Below, one piece after another: positions 34,473-43,127 of a DNA stretch of 64,000 nt. The notes under the pieces are model-generated. The model was given only the letters and a program-made list of their open reading frames with translations. It was not told the DNA's origin and ran no database searches. Numbering within the stretch: position 1 is the first letter of the stretch; each line of letters opens with the position of its first letter. Made by a program: the position numbers and the translations under genes. Source of the stretch: Variovorax sp. IB41 (GTDB lineage Bacteria > Pseudomonadota > Gammaproteobacteria > Burkholderiales > Burkholderiaceae_C); the NCBI RefSeq assembly GCF_016405905.1, contig NZ_JAEFCB010000014.1:101851-165850 (forward strand). The letters run 5' to 3'.

Positions 34473-34488
34473 ACACTACCTGTAGTGG
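34473..34488 (+). promoter_or_regulatory. NrdR box 1
   Basis: ACACTACCTGTAGTGG contains a perfect CACTAC-CT-GTAGTG palindrome and fits the NrdR consensus ACAC-(AT-rich)-GTGT. It is paired with box 2 exactly 32 bases downstream, three helical turns, as in other nrd promoters. Confidence 0.65.
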
Positions 34489-34489
34489 C

Positions 34490-34518
34490 TTGTAGACCCC
34501 TGGCACCCTAGATATAGT
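34490..34518 (+). promoter_or_regulatory. Probable nrdA promoter (-35/-10)
   Basis: TTGTAG (34490-34495), a 17-base spacer, and TATAGT (34513-34518). The -10 has five of six consensus bases and lies inside NrdR box 2, while the -35 abuts box 1. NrdR binding would therefore block polymerase. Confidence 0.5.
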
Positions 34519-34520
34519 GT
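34505..34520 (+). promoter_or_regulatory. NrdR box 2
   Basis: ACCCTAGATATAGTGT: the right half, ATATAGTGT, matches the NrdR box closely, and the left half has two mismatches to perfect dyad symmetry. Start-to-start spacing to box 1 is 32 bases. Confidence 0.65.
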
Positions 34521-34602
34521 CCTCCGTCCGGTCAACAACGCCGGCGCGGCGCCCAGCCAAGGCGTCGCCACCCAACAAGAATTGCCAACCGAGAGGAAGC
34601 GA

Positions 34603-37518
34603 ATGCAAACTGCCCTGAACACCCCATCGACCCCGCGTGCCGTTCCCTCCACGCCACCCCAACAGCAGCGAGACACGGCCGGCTCCCCTGCCGGCCAGAA
34701 CCTTGCGCACTACCAGATCATCCGCCGCAACGGCGCCGTCGTTCCCTTCGAGCCGAACAAGATCGCCATCGCGATGATGAAGGCCTTCCTGGCCGTGCAC
34801 GGCACCCAGGGCGCGGCTTCGGCCAGCGTGCGCGAGACGGTCGACGTGCTCACGCAAGGCGTGATCCGCGCCATGGTGCGTTCGCGTCCGGGCGGCGGCA
34901 CCTTCCACATCGAAGACGTGCAGGACCAGGTCGAGCTCGGCCTGATGCGCGGCGGCCATCACGAGATCGCACGCGCCTACGTGCTGTACCGCGAACGCCG
35001 CACGCAGGAGCGTTCCAAGCAGGTCGAGCAGGAAGCGCCGGCCACGCCGACGCTGCACGTGCTGGACAACGGCGAACGCGTCGCGCTGGACCTGAACCAA
35101 CTCAAGGGCCTGATCGAATCGGCCTGCGAGAACCTGGGCGACAGCATCACCGCCCAGCCGATCGTCGCCGAGACGATGCGCAACCTCTACGACGGCGTGC
35201 CGCTCGACGAGGTGTACAAGGCCTCGATCCTGGCGGCCCGCACGCTGATCGAGAAAGACCCCGACTACACCTTCGCCACCGCGCGCCTCCTGCTGCACAC
35301 GATCTTCAAGGAGATCGTCGGCCGCGAAGTGATGCCGGTGGACCGCGCCACCGCCTACGCCGACTACTTCCCGCAGTTCATCAAGAAGGGCGTGGAGAAC
35401 GACCTGCTCGACGAGAAGCTGCTGCAGTACGACCTGCCCCGCCTGGGTGCGGCCCTGAAGGCCGAGCGCGACAACCAGTTCGACTACCTGGGCCTGCAGA
35501 CGCTGTACGACCGCTACTTCCTGCACGTGCGCAAGACCCGCATCGAACTGCCGCAGGCTTTCTTCATGCGCGTGGCCATGGGCCTGTCGCTCGGCGAAAT
35601 CGACCGCGAAGCGCGCGCCATCGAGTTCTACGAAGTGCTGTCGTCGTTCGACTTCATGTCCAGCACGCCGACGCTCTTCAACGCCGGCACGCTGCGCTCG
35701 CAGCTCTCGAGCTGCTACCTCACCACCGTGCCCGACGACCTGGACGGCATCTACGAATCGATCAAGGAAAACGCGCTGCTCTCCAAGTTCGCGGGCGGCC
35801 TGGGCAACGACTGGACCCGCGTGCGCGCGCTCGGCAGCCACATCAAGGGCACGAACGGCGAATCGCAGGGCGTGGTGCCGTTCCTGAAGGTGGTGAACGA
35901 CACGGCCGTGGCCGTGAACCAGGGCGGCAAGCGCAAGGGCGCCGTCTGCACGTACCTGGAATCGTGGCACCTGGACATCGAAGAGTTCCTGGAACTGCGC
36001 AAGAACACCGGCGACGACCGCCGCCGCACGCACGACATGAACACGGCCAACTGGATCCCCGACCTCTTCATGCGCCGAGTGATGGAAAAGGGCACCTGGA
36101 CGCTGTTCTCGCCCTCCAACGTGCCTGACCTGCACGACCTGTTCGGCGCCGACTTCGAAAAGGCCTACGTGGCCTACGAAGAGAAGGCCGCCCGCGGCGA
36201 CATCAAGCCCAGCCGCACCGTCCAGGCGTCGGACCTCTGGCGCAAGATGCTCACGATGCTGTTTGAGACCGGCCATCCCTGGATCACGTTCAAGGACGCC
36301 TGCAACGTGCGCTCGCCGCAGCAGCACGCCGGCGTCGTGCACTCGTCGAACCTCTGCACCGAGATCACGCTGAACACCAGCGACACCGAAACGGCCGTCT
36401 GCAACCTGGGTTCGGTGAACCTGCTGCAGCATCTGAAGGATGGCAAGGTCGACCAGGAGAAGCTCAAGCGGACGATCTCCACCGCGATGCGCATGCTCGA
36501 CAACGTGATCGACATCAACTACTACGCCGTGAAGAAGGCGCGCGACTCGAACCTGCGCCACCGTCCGGTGGGCCTGGGCCTCATGGGCTTCCAGGACGCG
36601 CTGTACGAACTGCGCATTCCCTACGCCTCGCAGGAAGCCGTGCAGTTCGCCGACGAGTCGATGGAAGCCATCTGCTACCACGCCTACTGGGCATCGACCG
36701 AGCTCGCCAAGGAACGCGGCAAGTACTCCAGCTACAAGGGCTCGCTGTGGGACAAGGGCATCTTGCCGATCGACACGCTCGACCTGCTGGAGCAGGCACG
36801 CGGCGGCTACGTCGAAGTGGACCGATCGGCCACGCTCGACTGGGATGCGCTGCGTTCCAAGATCAAGGCCGACGGCATGCGCAATTCGAACTGCGTGGCC
36901 ATCGCACCGACGGCGACCATCTCGAACATCATCGGCGTGGACGCCTCGATCGAGCCGTGCTTCGGCAACCTCTCGGTCAAGTCGAACCTGTCGGGCGAGT
37001 TCACCGTGATCAACCACTACCTGGTGCGTGACCTGAAGCGCCTGGGCCTGTGGGACGACGTGATGGTGATGGACCTGAAGCACTTCGACGGATCGCTGCG
37101 TCCCATCGACCGCGTGCCGCAGGACGTGAAGGCGCTCTACGCCACCGCGTTCGAAGTGGAAACCACGTGGCTCGTCGAAGCCGCCTCGCGTCGCCAGAAG
37201 TGGATCGACCAGGCGCAGTCGCTCAACATCTACATGGCCGGCGCATCGGGCAAGAAGCTGGACGACACCTACAAGCTCGCATGGCTGCGCGGCTTGAAGA
37301 CCACTTACTACCTGCGCACGCAGAGCGCGACGCACGCAGAAAAGTCGACGGTGCAATCGGGCCGTCTCAATGCGGTGTCGTCGGGCAACGACGCACCCTC
37401 GGGCATGAGCGCACTCGAAGCCGCCGCTGCTGCAGCGAAGGCACAGATGAGCGCGATGCCCGCCACCGACATCGCGTTCTGCGGTGTGGACGATCCGACC
37501 TGCGAAGCGTGCCAGTGA
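34603..37518 (+). CDS. nrdA: Ribonucleoside-diphosphate reductase class Ia, alpha subunit
   Basis: A 971-residue catalytic subunit that reduces ribonucleoside diphosphates to deoxy forms. An N-terminal Pro/Thr/Gln-rich tail (first 35 residues) precedes an ATP-cone (YQIIRRNGAVVPFEPNKI) and a second, more degenerate cone-like region (about 145-235). The barrel has the half-site cysteines (SSCYLTT; AVCNLGSVN) and the SNLCTEI active-site segment. The shuttle cysteines close the protein in CEACQ. ATP-cones report ATP/dATP for overall activity control. GAGAGGAAG six bases upstream fixes the ATG at 34603. Tandem NrdR boxes indicate repression when nucleotides are plentiful. Confidence 0.95.
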   Translation: MQTALNTPSTPRAVPSTPPQQQRDTAGSPAGQNLAHYQIIRRNGAVVPFEPNKIAIAMMKAFLAVHGTQGAASASVRETVDVLTQGVIRAMVRSRPGGGTFHIEDVQDQVELGLMRGGHHEIARAYVLYRERRTQERSKQVEQEAPATPTLHVLDNGERVALDLNQLKGLIESACENLGDSITAQPIVAETMRNLYDGVPLDEVYKASILAARTLIEKDPDYTFATARLLLHTIFKEIVGREVMPVDRATAYADYFPQFIKKGVENDLLDEKLLQYDLPRLGAALKAERDNQFDYLGLQTLYDRYFLHVRKTRIELPQAFFMRVAMGLSLGEIDREARAIEFYEVLSSFDFMSSTPTLFNAGTLRSQLSSCYLTTVPDDLDGIYESIKENALLSKFAGGLGNDWTRVRALGSHIKGTNGESQGVVPFLKVVNDTAVAVNQGGKRKGAVCTYLESWHLDIEEFLELRKNTGDDRRRTHDMNTANWIPDLFMRRVMEKGTWTLFSPSNVPDLHDLFGADFEKAYVAYEEKAARGDIKPSRTVQASDLWRKMLTMLFETGHPWITFKDACNVRSPQQHAGVVHSSNLCTEITLNTSDTETAVCNLGSVNLLQHLKDGKVDQEKLKRTISTAMRMLDNVIDINYYAVKKARDSNLRHRPVGLGLMGFQDALYELRIPYASQEAVQFADESMEAICYHAYWASTELAKERGKYSSYKGSLWDKGILPIDTLDLLEQARGGYVEVDRSATLDWDALRSKIKADGMRNSNCVAIAPTATISNIIGVDASIEPCFGNLSVKSNLSGEFTVINHYLVRDLKRLGLWDDVMVMDLKHFDGSLRPIDRVPQDVKALYATAFEVETTWLVEAASRRQKWIDQAQSLNIYMAGASGKKLDDTYKLAWLRGLKTTYYLRTQSATHAEKSTVQSGRLNAVSSGNDAPSGMSALEAAAAAAKAQMSAMPATDIAFCGVDDPTCEACQ

Positions 37519-37669
37519 CAACCGTTGCAACGCGCCGATGCTCGCGACAAGACAGAGTCAGTTGAGTCAGTGAGGTGCATGCGAAAGTCGTGCGACGTTC
37601 AAGCAATGAAGCCATTGACTGACATCGCGCGATGCATGCGAGCAACATAACAACCACATAAATGGAGCG

Positions 37670-37701
37670 CGATGTGAACGAGCACTTTGCAACTCACATC
37701 G
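37670..37701. repeat. Inverted repeat in the nrdA-nrdB gap
   Basis: CGATGTGA (37670-37677) and TCACATCG (37694-37701) are perfect inverted copies separated by 16 bases, 33 bases before the nrdB ATG. Either an operator or an mRNA hairpin limiting nrdB translation would fit. The rest of the 215-base gap is AT-richer than average and holds no gene. Confidence 0.4.
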
Positions 37702-37733
37702 TTACTCCGATAATTTGAGCATTGGATTTTTCT

Positions 37734-38972
37734 ATGTTGACCTGGGACGAAGAAGTCAAGCCCTCCTTACCAAAGGATATGCAACAAGGATTGCAGCACC
37801 ACAACGCATCGACCAGCGGCTTGCCCGCAGGCCGTTCGGTGGACGCTCCGACTTCGTCGATTGCACAACCCGCATCGTCTGCCACGCGCACGCTCGATGA
37901 CGGCGCCGCCGCACCGCTGCGCCAGGTTGCTCCCGCTTCGGTTCCCGTCGTGGCGCAACGCGTCAAGGCCTCCGACAAGCGCATCATCAACGGCCAGACC
38001 GACGTCAACCAGCTGGTGCCGTTCAAGTACAAGTGGGCTTGGGAAAAGTACCTCGCCACCTGCGCCAACCACTGGATGCCGCAGGAAGTGAACATGACGC
38101 GCGACATCGCGTTGTGGAAAGACCCGAACGGCCTGACCGAAGACGAACGCCGCATCGTCAAGCGCAACCTCGGCTTCTTCGTGACCGCCGATTCGCTGGC
38201 CGCCAACAACATCGTGCTGGGCACCTACCGCCACATCACGGCCCCCGAGTGCCGCCAGTTCCTGCTGCGCCAGGCCTTCGAGGAAGCGATCCACACGCAC
38301 GCGTACCAGTACATCGTCGAGTCGCTCGGCCTGGACGAGAGCGAGATCTTCAACGCGTACAACGAAGTGCAGTCGATCCGCGAGAAGGACCAGTTCCTGC
38401 TCCCGTTCATCGAGGCCATCAGCGATCCGCACTTCAAGACCGGCACGCACGAGACCGACCAGACGCTGCTCAAGTCGCTCATCGTGTTCGCCTGCCTGAT
38501 GGAAGGCCTCTTCTTCTACGTCGGCTTCACGCAAATCCTTGCGCTGGGCCGCCAGAACAAGATGACCGGCGCCGCCGAGCAGTACCAGTACATCCTGCGC
38601 GACGAGTCGATGCACTGCAATTTCGGCATCGACCTGATCAACCAGCTCAAGCTCGAGAATCCCGGCCTCTGGACCCCCGAGTTCAAGGCCGAGATCAAGG
38701 ACCTCTTCATGAAGGCCGTCGAGCTCGAATACAAATACGCCGAAGACACCATGCCGCGCGGCGTGCTCGGCATGAACGCCTCCATGTTCAAGGGCTACCT
38801 GCGGTACATCGCCAACCGGCGCGCACAGCAGATCGGCCTCGAAACGCTCTTCCCGAACGAAGAAAACCCGTTCCCCTGGATGAGCGAAATGATTGACCTG
38901 AAGAAAGAGCGCAACTTTTTCGAAACCCGCGTGATCGAGTACCAGTCGGGTGGTGCGCTCTCCTGGGATTGA
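37734..38972 (+). CDS. nrdB: Ribonucleoside-diphosphate reductase class Ia, beta subunit
   Basis: A 412-residue diiron-tyrosyl radical subunit. Iron ligands and the radical site are visible in FEEAIHTHAYQYI: the Glu, the His three residues on and the Tyr seven residues on match E. coli Glu115, His118 and Tyr122. Later ligands lie in EGLFFYVGF and RDESMHCNF. The first 78 or so residues are a low-complexity Ala/Ser/Pro-rich extension before KASDKRIINGQTDVNQLVPF, where most NrdB proteins begin. The start MLTWDEEV at 37734 is preferred; MDFSML at 37722 is a weaker alternative. Confidence 0.93.
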   Translation: MLTWDEEVKPSLPKDMQQGLQHHNASTSGLPAGRSVDAPTSSIAQPASSATRTLDDGAAAPLRQVAPASVPVVAQRVKASDKRIINGQTDVNQLVPFKYKWAWEKYLATCANHWMPQEVNMTRDIALWKDPNGLTEDERRIVKRNLGFFVTADSLAANNIVLGTYRHITAPECRQFLLRQAFEEAIHTHAYQYIVESLGLDESEIFNAYNEVQSIREKDQFLLPFIEAISDPHFKTGTHETDQTLLKSLIVFACLMEGLFFYVGFTQILALGRQNKMTGAAEQYQYILRDESMHCNFGIDLINQLKLENPGLWTPEFKAEIKDLFMKAVELEYKYAEDTMPRGVLGMNASMFKGYLRYIANRRAQQIGLETLFPNEENPFPWMSEMIDLKKERNFFETRVIEYQSGGALSWD

Positions 38973-39133
38973 ATCTTTCCGATAAGAATTAATGAATTCA
39001 AGAATTGCCCTTGCCACCGATCGCGCCGAAGAGCGCGGCATGGACGAGGGCTCAGGTGTTCATGGTGCTGGGGCTCAGATTCCAACGCCATGAATCGCTT
39101 CACGCTCCCAACGTGCGTGGAGTGCTTCAATAG

Positions 39134-39148
39134 GTTGATTTTTTCAAC
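39134..39148 (+). other. Hairpin in the leader of the histone-like gene
   Basis: GTTGA and TCAAC flank five T residues, 21 bases before the ATG. AAGGAG, the ribosome site, follows at about 39155. The remainder of 38973-39168 shows no gene. Confidence 0.3.
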
Positions 39149-39168
39149 TTGATCAAGGAGAAATAGAA

Positions 39169-39699
39169 ATGGCAACTGCAAAGAAAGCGCCGGCTAAGAA
39201 AGCCGCTGCAAAGAAGGCTCCGGCAAAGAAGGTCGCGGCCAAGAAGGCTCCGGCAAAGAAGGTAGCAGCGAAGAAGGCTCCGGCCAAGAAGGTTGCTGCA
39301 AAGAAGGTCGCCGCCAAGAAGGCTCCTGCCAAGAAGGTAGCAGCGAAGAAGGCAGCACCGGCCAAGAAGGCTGCTGCGAAGAAGGCTCCGGCGAAGAAGG
39401 CCGCTGCCAAGAAGGCGCCGGCGAAGAAGGCTGCGGCGAAGAAGGCTCCTGCCAAGAAGGCAGCTGCCAAGAAGGCCCCTGCAAAGAAGGCCGCCGCCAA
39501 GAAGGCTCCTGCGAAAAAGGCTGCGGCCAAGAAAGCCGCGAAAAAGCCCGCTGCCAAGCCTGCCGCTGCTGCCAAGAAGCCTGCTGCGAAGAAGGCTGCC
39601 AAGGCACCCGCCAAGGCTGCTGTAGCACCTGCCCCTGCCGCGCAAACGACGCTGAATCCCCAGGCAGCCTGGCCGTTTCCCACGGCCAGCAAGCCCTGA
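39169..39699 (+). CDS. Histone H1-like lysine/alanine-rich DNA-binding protein
   Basis: A 176-residue protein that is almost entirely AAKKAPAKK-type repeats, with lysine pairs every four to five residues, followed by a Pro/Ala-rich tail ending in FPTASKP. Proteins of this type (H1-like, AlgP/PhaF-tail-like) bind DNA non-specifically and compact the nucleoid. There is no globular domain. AAGGAG lies upstream of the ATG, and a strong terminator follows. Repeat number is expected to vary between strains because the DNA is internally repetitive. Confidence 0.85.
   Translation: MATAKKAPAKKAAAKKAPAKKVAAKKAPAKKVAAKKAPAKKVAAKKVAAKKAPAKKVAAKKAAPAKKAAAKKAPAKKAAAKKAPAKKAAAKKAPAKKAAAKKAPAKKAAAKKAPAKKAAAKKAAKKPAAKPAAAAKKPAAKKAAKAPAKAAVAPAPAAQTTLNPQAAWPFPTASKP
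39172..39600 (+). repeat. Degenerate tandem repeats encoding AAKKAPAKK units
   Basis: Successive units of about 15 bases built on GCN-AAG-AAG-GCN-CCN, often pairing to about 30 bases, run through nearly the whole gene. Synonymous changes keep the copies imperfect. The high identity makes slippage and copy-number change likely. Confidence 0.8.
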
Positions 39700-39721
39700 G
39701 TTTCAAAGCGCCCTTGACGGC

Positions 39722-39757
39722 AAAAAACCCGGCACCTCACGGTGTCGGGTTTTTTTA
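39722..39757. terminator. Bidirectional intrinsic terminator
   Basis: AAAAAACCCGGCACC pairs with GGTGTCGGGTTTTTT (one G-T pair) around TCAC, with a T-tract on both strands. It ends the histone-like gene on plus and the PfkB kinase gene on minus. Confidence 0.9.
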
Positions 39758-39780
39758 TAGGCGCTCGAAAAAGCGGCTTC

Positions 39781-40683
39781 TTACAGGCCCAGCGCCTTGC
39801 GGTCGACCTGGTAGTTCTGCGGTCCGCGCTGCGCGATCTTGAGCGCGCCAATGCGATTGCCGAGGGCTGCGCATTGCGCGAGCGGCCATTCCTTTTCCAG
39901 GCCGAACAACAGTGCGCCGCGCCATGCGTCGCCGCAACCCGTGGGCTCGACCACGGCGGTGGGCGTCACGCCCGGCACGTGCTCGCGCTCGCCGTCGGTC
40001 CACACTTCGCAGCCCTCGGCCGCCAGCGTGACCACCAGGCCGCGCACGCGCTTGGAGATCTCGGCCAGGCTCCAGCCGGTGCGCTGCGACAGCATCTTTC
40101 CTTCGTAGTCGTTGACCACGACCCAGCTCGCGAGCTCGACGAAGTGCTTGAGCGCATCGCCGTCGAACATCGGCAGGCCCTGGCCCGGATCGAACACGAA
40201 CGGAATTCCGGCGGCCGCGAATTGTTCCGCGTGCTGCAGCATCGCCTCGCGGCCATCGGGCGCGATGATGCCGACCTTGATGTCGTCCCGCGCGGCCACC
40301 TTGGTGATGTGCGCCTGCTGCATCGCGCCGGGGTGGAACGCGGTGATCTGGTTGTTGTCGACGTCGTTCATGATCATCGCCTGCGCGGTGAAGGTGTCGT
40401 CGAGCTGGCGCACGAACTCGGTGTCGATGCCCAGCGAGCGCATGCGTTCCAGGTAGTCGGCGCCGTCGCTGCCGAGCGTGGCCATCGGCAGCGCCGTGCC
40501 GCCCAGCGCGTTGAGGCTGTAGGCGATGTTGCCGGCGCAGCCGCCGAAGTCGCGGCGCAGGCCGGGCACGAGGAACGACACGTTCAGGATGTGCAGCTGG
40601 TCCGGAAGGATCTGATCGGCGAACCGTCCCTCGAAAGTCATGATGGTGTCGAACGCGAGGGAACCGCAAATCACTGCTGCCAT
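39781..40683 (-). CDS. PfkB-family carbohydrate/adenosine-type kinase
   Basis: A 300-residue ribokinase-superfamily protein. N-terminal motif GGCAGNIAYSLNALGG and C-terminal motif EPTGCGDAWRGALLFG with the catalytic Asp of GCGDA. The opening MAAVICGSLAFDTIMTFEGRF and the internal NDYEGKML resemble adenosine-kinase-like members found in betaproteobacteria. The substrate may be a nucleoside or sugar; sequence alone does not decide. It is separated from the DUF3426 gene by 63 bases and ends at a bidirectional terminator. Confidence 0.8.
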   Translation of the reverse strand: MAAVICGSLAFDTIMTFEGRFADQILPDQLHILNVSFLVPGLRRDFGGCAGNIAYSLNALGGTALPMATLGSDGADYLERMRSLGIDTEFVRQLDDTFTAQAMIMNDVDNNQITAFHPGAMQQAHITKVAARDDIKVGIIAPDGREAMLQHAEQFAAAGIPFVFDPGQGLPMFDGDALKHFVELASWVVVNDYEGKMLSQRTGWSLAEISKRVRGLVVTLAAEGCEVWTDGEREHVPGVTPTAVVEPTGCGDAWRGALLFGLEKEWPLAQCAALGNRIGALKIAQRGPQNYQVDRKALGL

Positions 40684-40746
40684 GGGTGGACCGTTTTCGT
40701 TGAAAGAAGATGAATGGAAGAAGGACGCTTGCGTGCAGGCGTCCAG

Positions 40747-42138
40747 CTAGGGATAGAAGGCTTCCACGCGGTAGCCCGCAATGGGCGGCAGCGCGGCCGC
40801 TTCGTTCGGCGACAGCGTCAGCGGCAATGAAGCGGCGCGGTCGGCCCGCGCCGCGAGCACCGACGGCGCGCCGTAGTCCGCGGGTGTCAGCACACGCCGC
40901 ACCACCGCGCGCTCCTGCGTGTCGAGCAGCGAGAGCTCCACGGCCGGCATCGCGAGCGGCACGGTCGCGCCGTTGCGCAAGGTGAAGCTGAGGCGATAGT
41001 CGTTGCCGCCGCTCTTCTCGCGCGCGAAGGCGGCGCCCTCGATCATGATGTCGCCGATCTGGCGCAGCGCCGAGAGCTCGCAGCCGGTGTACTGGCACAG
41101 CGCCGCCAGCGCCGGACGCAGCCCTGGCTGGCGCGCGACGATGCCGTCGCGCTCATGGCGAACGATCTGCACGATGAGGAGAAGTGCGGCCAGCACCGCC
41201 AGCAGGACCAGCAAGCGCCGAACGCCCTTGCGCTGCCAGAAGCCGGGCGCGTGGGCGTCGTGCTCTTCGTCGTCGCCGAAGGCGTGCTCCTCCTCGCGCT
41301 CCGCGAACATGGGCGGCAGCGAGGCGGCGCTCTCCGGCTCGCTCGCCTCCCGGACCATCGACGACGACGCGGCCTTGGCGGCGGCCCTGGCTTCGCGCGA
41401 CTTGTTGGCGCTCGCGATCTTGGCCGACTTGATGCGTGCCCGGCGCAGCGCCTTCTGCATCTGCACCTGGTCGTGGTCCTTCTCGTCGTCTTCTTTTTCC
41501 TCGGCGTCGTCGTCCAGGGTCGGCTCGACCAGCCCATGCGTCTTGGCGCGAGACACCGGCAACGGAGGGGCCGGCGGAGGCGGCGATGGCGGCGGAGCCG
41601 CGAGATTCAGATCGATGTTCGGGAACGGCGGCAGGGAGCTCGCCGGCGGCCGCCATGCGGGCTCGCTGACATCCAGGTCGGACCACGGCTCGTCCGCGAC
41701 GATGCCGTGCGCGGGCAACGCGAGCGCCGGGGCCGGCGGGGATGGAGCGGGTGGCTGCGGTTCGGGCGGCTGCGCGACCGTGACTTGCGCAGCGGGCTCG
41801 GGCTCTTCCGGCGCTGGCGGCGGATGCGCCACCTCGGCATGGGCATGCGCTTCGGGCTCGTCATCGAAGAAGTCCGCATCTTCGGAGGCCGGGGAAGGCT
41901 GCGATGACGCAGGCGGCGTGTCGACCCGACTCTCGGAGGACGGTTCGACCAGCGCGGGCGAATAGCCTGCCGCCGGCGGCGGTGCGGCGGCCCCATCGGA
42001 CGATTCGTGCAGATCGAGCGTCGCGTCGAACACATGGCTGCAGCGGCCGCAGCGCACCCAACCGTCGGAGATGCGAAGCTGGTCGCGCACCACCTTGAAG
42101 GTGGTGGTGCAGGCGGGGCAGCGCGTGACGAGGCTCAT
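40747..42138 (-). CDS. Zinc-ribbon and DUF3426 membrane protein
   Basis: A 463-residue protein. The N-terminus has a MJ0042-type zinc ribbon, CPAC...CGRC (TRCPACTTTFKV and RCGRCSHVFDA). Then comes a long Pro/Glu/Ala-rich disordered region (about 50-200), a charged region, one transmembrane helix (RLLVLLAVLAALLLIVQIV, near residue 315) and a C-terminal DUF3426 beta domain. The family is widespread in betaproteobacteria and usually lies next to prmA, as here. Its role is unknown; the topology suggests a cytoplasmic sensor and a periplasmic domain. Confidence 0.85.
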   Translation of the reverse strand: MSLVTRCPACTTTFKVVRDQLRISDGWVRCGRCSHVFDATLDLHESSDGAAAPPPAAGYSPALVEPSSESRVDTPPASSQPSPASEDADFFDDEPEAHAHAEVAHPPPAPEEPEPAAQVTVAQPPEPQPPAPSPPAPALALPAHGIVADEPWSDLDVSEPAWRPPASSLPPFPNIDLNLAAPPPSPPPPAPPLPVSRAKTHGLVEPTLDDDAEEKEDDEKDHDQVQMQKALRRARIKSAKIASANKSREARAAAKAASSSMVREASEPESAASLPPMFAEREEEHAFGDDEEHDAHAPGFWQRKGVRRLLVLLAVLAALLLIVQIVRHERDGIVARQPGLRPALAALCQYTGCELSALRQIGDIMIEGAAFAREKSGGNDYRLSFTLRNGATVPLAMPAVELSLLDTQERAVVRRVLTPADYGAPSVLAARADRAASLPLTLSPNEAAALPPIAGYRVEAFYP

Positions 42139-42220
42139 GACCGGGCGATTGTAGGGTTGGGCCCCCGTCGCATGAATGGCGCGAACGGTGCGCGGCGGCG
42201 CGACAACCCGGCCGCGCTGC

Positions 42221-43111
42221 TCAGCAGCGCGCCGTCATCAGGATCCAGCCGTCCTCGCTGTCGCTGACCTCCAGGGCCGCATACGGCGCATAGGCCTCTT
42301 TCAGCTCGTCGGCCTGGCGCTCGAGGATGCCGGCCATCACCAGCGATCCGCCCGGCGCCACGTGGTTGCGCAGCAGCGGTGCAAGCAACTTGAGCGGCGT
42401 GGCCAGGATGTTGGCGAGCACGGTGTCGTAGGCGCCCTTGGCCACGTCCGGCAGGCCCGCGTTCAGGCTGACGCCATTGGCCTCGGCATTGAGCAACGCC
42501 GAGGAGACCGCGGCCTCGTCGATGTCGACGGCATCGATGTCGAGCGCGCCAAATTTCGCCGCGCCGATCGCCAGGATGCCCGAGCCGCAGCCGTAGTCGA
42601 GCACGCGCTGCTTGCCGAAGGCGCCTTGGCCCTGCCTGGCGATCCAGCGCAGGCACATGCGGGTGGTGGGATGCGTGCCGGTGCCGAAGGCCAGGCCCGG
42701 GTCCAGCCGGATCACCTGCTTGGCCCCTGCGGGCGGCTCGTGCCAGGTCGGCACGATCCAGAACTCGGACGTGATCTCGACCGGCGTGAACTGCGATTGC
42801 GTGAGGCGCACCCAGTCCTGCTCGGGCACCGGCGCAACGCCCAGCACCGCGCAGCCTTCGAAGAAGTCCTGCAGCGCGAGCAGCGATGCGGCCTCGTTCG
42901 CCAGCGCCTCGTCGGGGAACAGCGCGATCACGCGCGAGCGCTGCCAGCCCTCCTTGGGCGGCGGCATGCCGGGCTCGCCGAACAGCGCCTGCTCGGCATC
43001 GGTCTGCGCGTCGGCGTCCTCGACCGAGACGCTCAGCGCGTCGAGTGCATCGAGCGCGTCGCTGAGCATTTCGACCCGGTCTTCCGGTGCCATCAGGCGA
43101 AGTTCGAACAT
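42221..43111 (-). CDS. prmA: Ribosomal protein L11 methyltransferase PrmA
   Basis: A 296-residue class-I methyltransferase. The SAM site is VLDYGCGSGILAIGA, preceded by the family segment FGTGTHPTTRMCL, and the N-terminal substrate domain is present (MFELRLMAPEDRVE). PrmA trimethylates several residues of ribosomal protein L11. It lies 16 bases downstream of accC in the order accB-accC-prmA, common in betaproteobacteria. Confidence 0.93.
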   Translation of the reverse strand: MFELRLMAPEDRVEMLSDALDALDALSVSVEDADAQTDAEQALFGEPGMPPPKEGWQRSRVIALFPDEALANEAASLLALQDFFEGCAVLGVAPVPEQDWVRLTQSQFTPVEITSEFWIVPTWHEPPAGAKQVIRLDPGLAFGTGTHPTTRMCLRWIARQGQGAFGKQRVLDYGCGSGILAIGAAKFGALDIDAVDIDEAAVSSALLNAEANGVSLNAGLPDVAKGAYDTVLANILATPLKLLAPLLRNHVAPGGSLVMAGILERQADELKEAYAPYAALEVSDSEDGWILMTARC

Positions 43112-43127
43112 GGCGTCGTCTCGTGGA

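Larger units (their letters stand above)
34253..34602. other. Regulatory region between ampD and nrdA
   Basis: 350 bases without a gene. It contains a 9-base inverted repeat (34393-34434), two NrdR boxes, and a probable nrdA promoter, followed by an 80-base leader with GAGAGGAAG before the ATG. I see nothing else interpretable in 34253-34390. Confidence 0.6.

Noticed and set aside
34462..37530. A 1022-codon minus-strand frame opposite nrdA
   Set aside because: Antisense shadow of nrdA with low-complexity Val/His/Arg composition and no domain.
39172..39600. Repeats considered as a CRISPR array
   Set aside because: The units are short, directly adjacent and coding (AKKAPAKK); there are no spacers and no cas genes.
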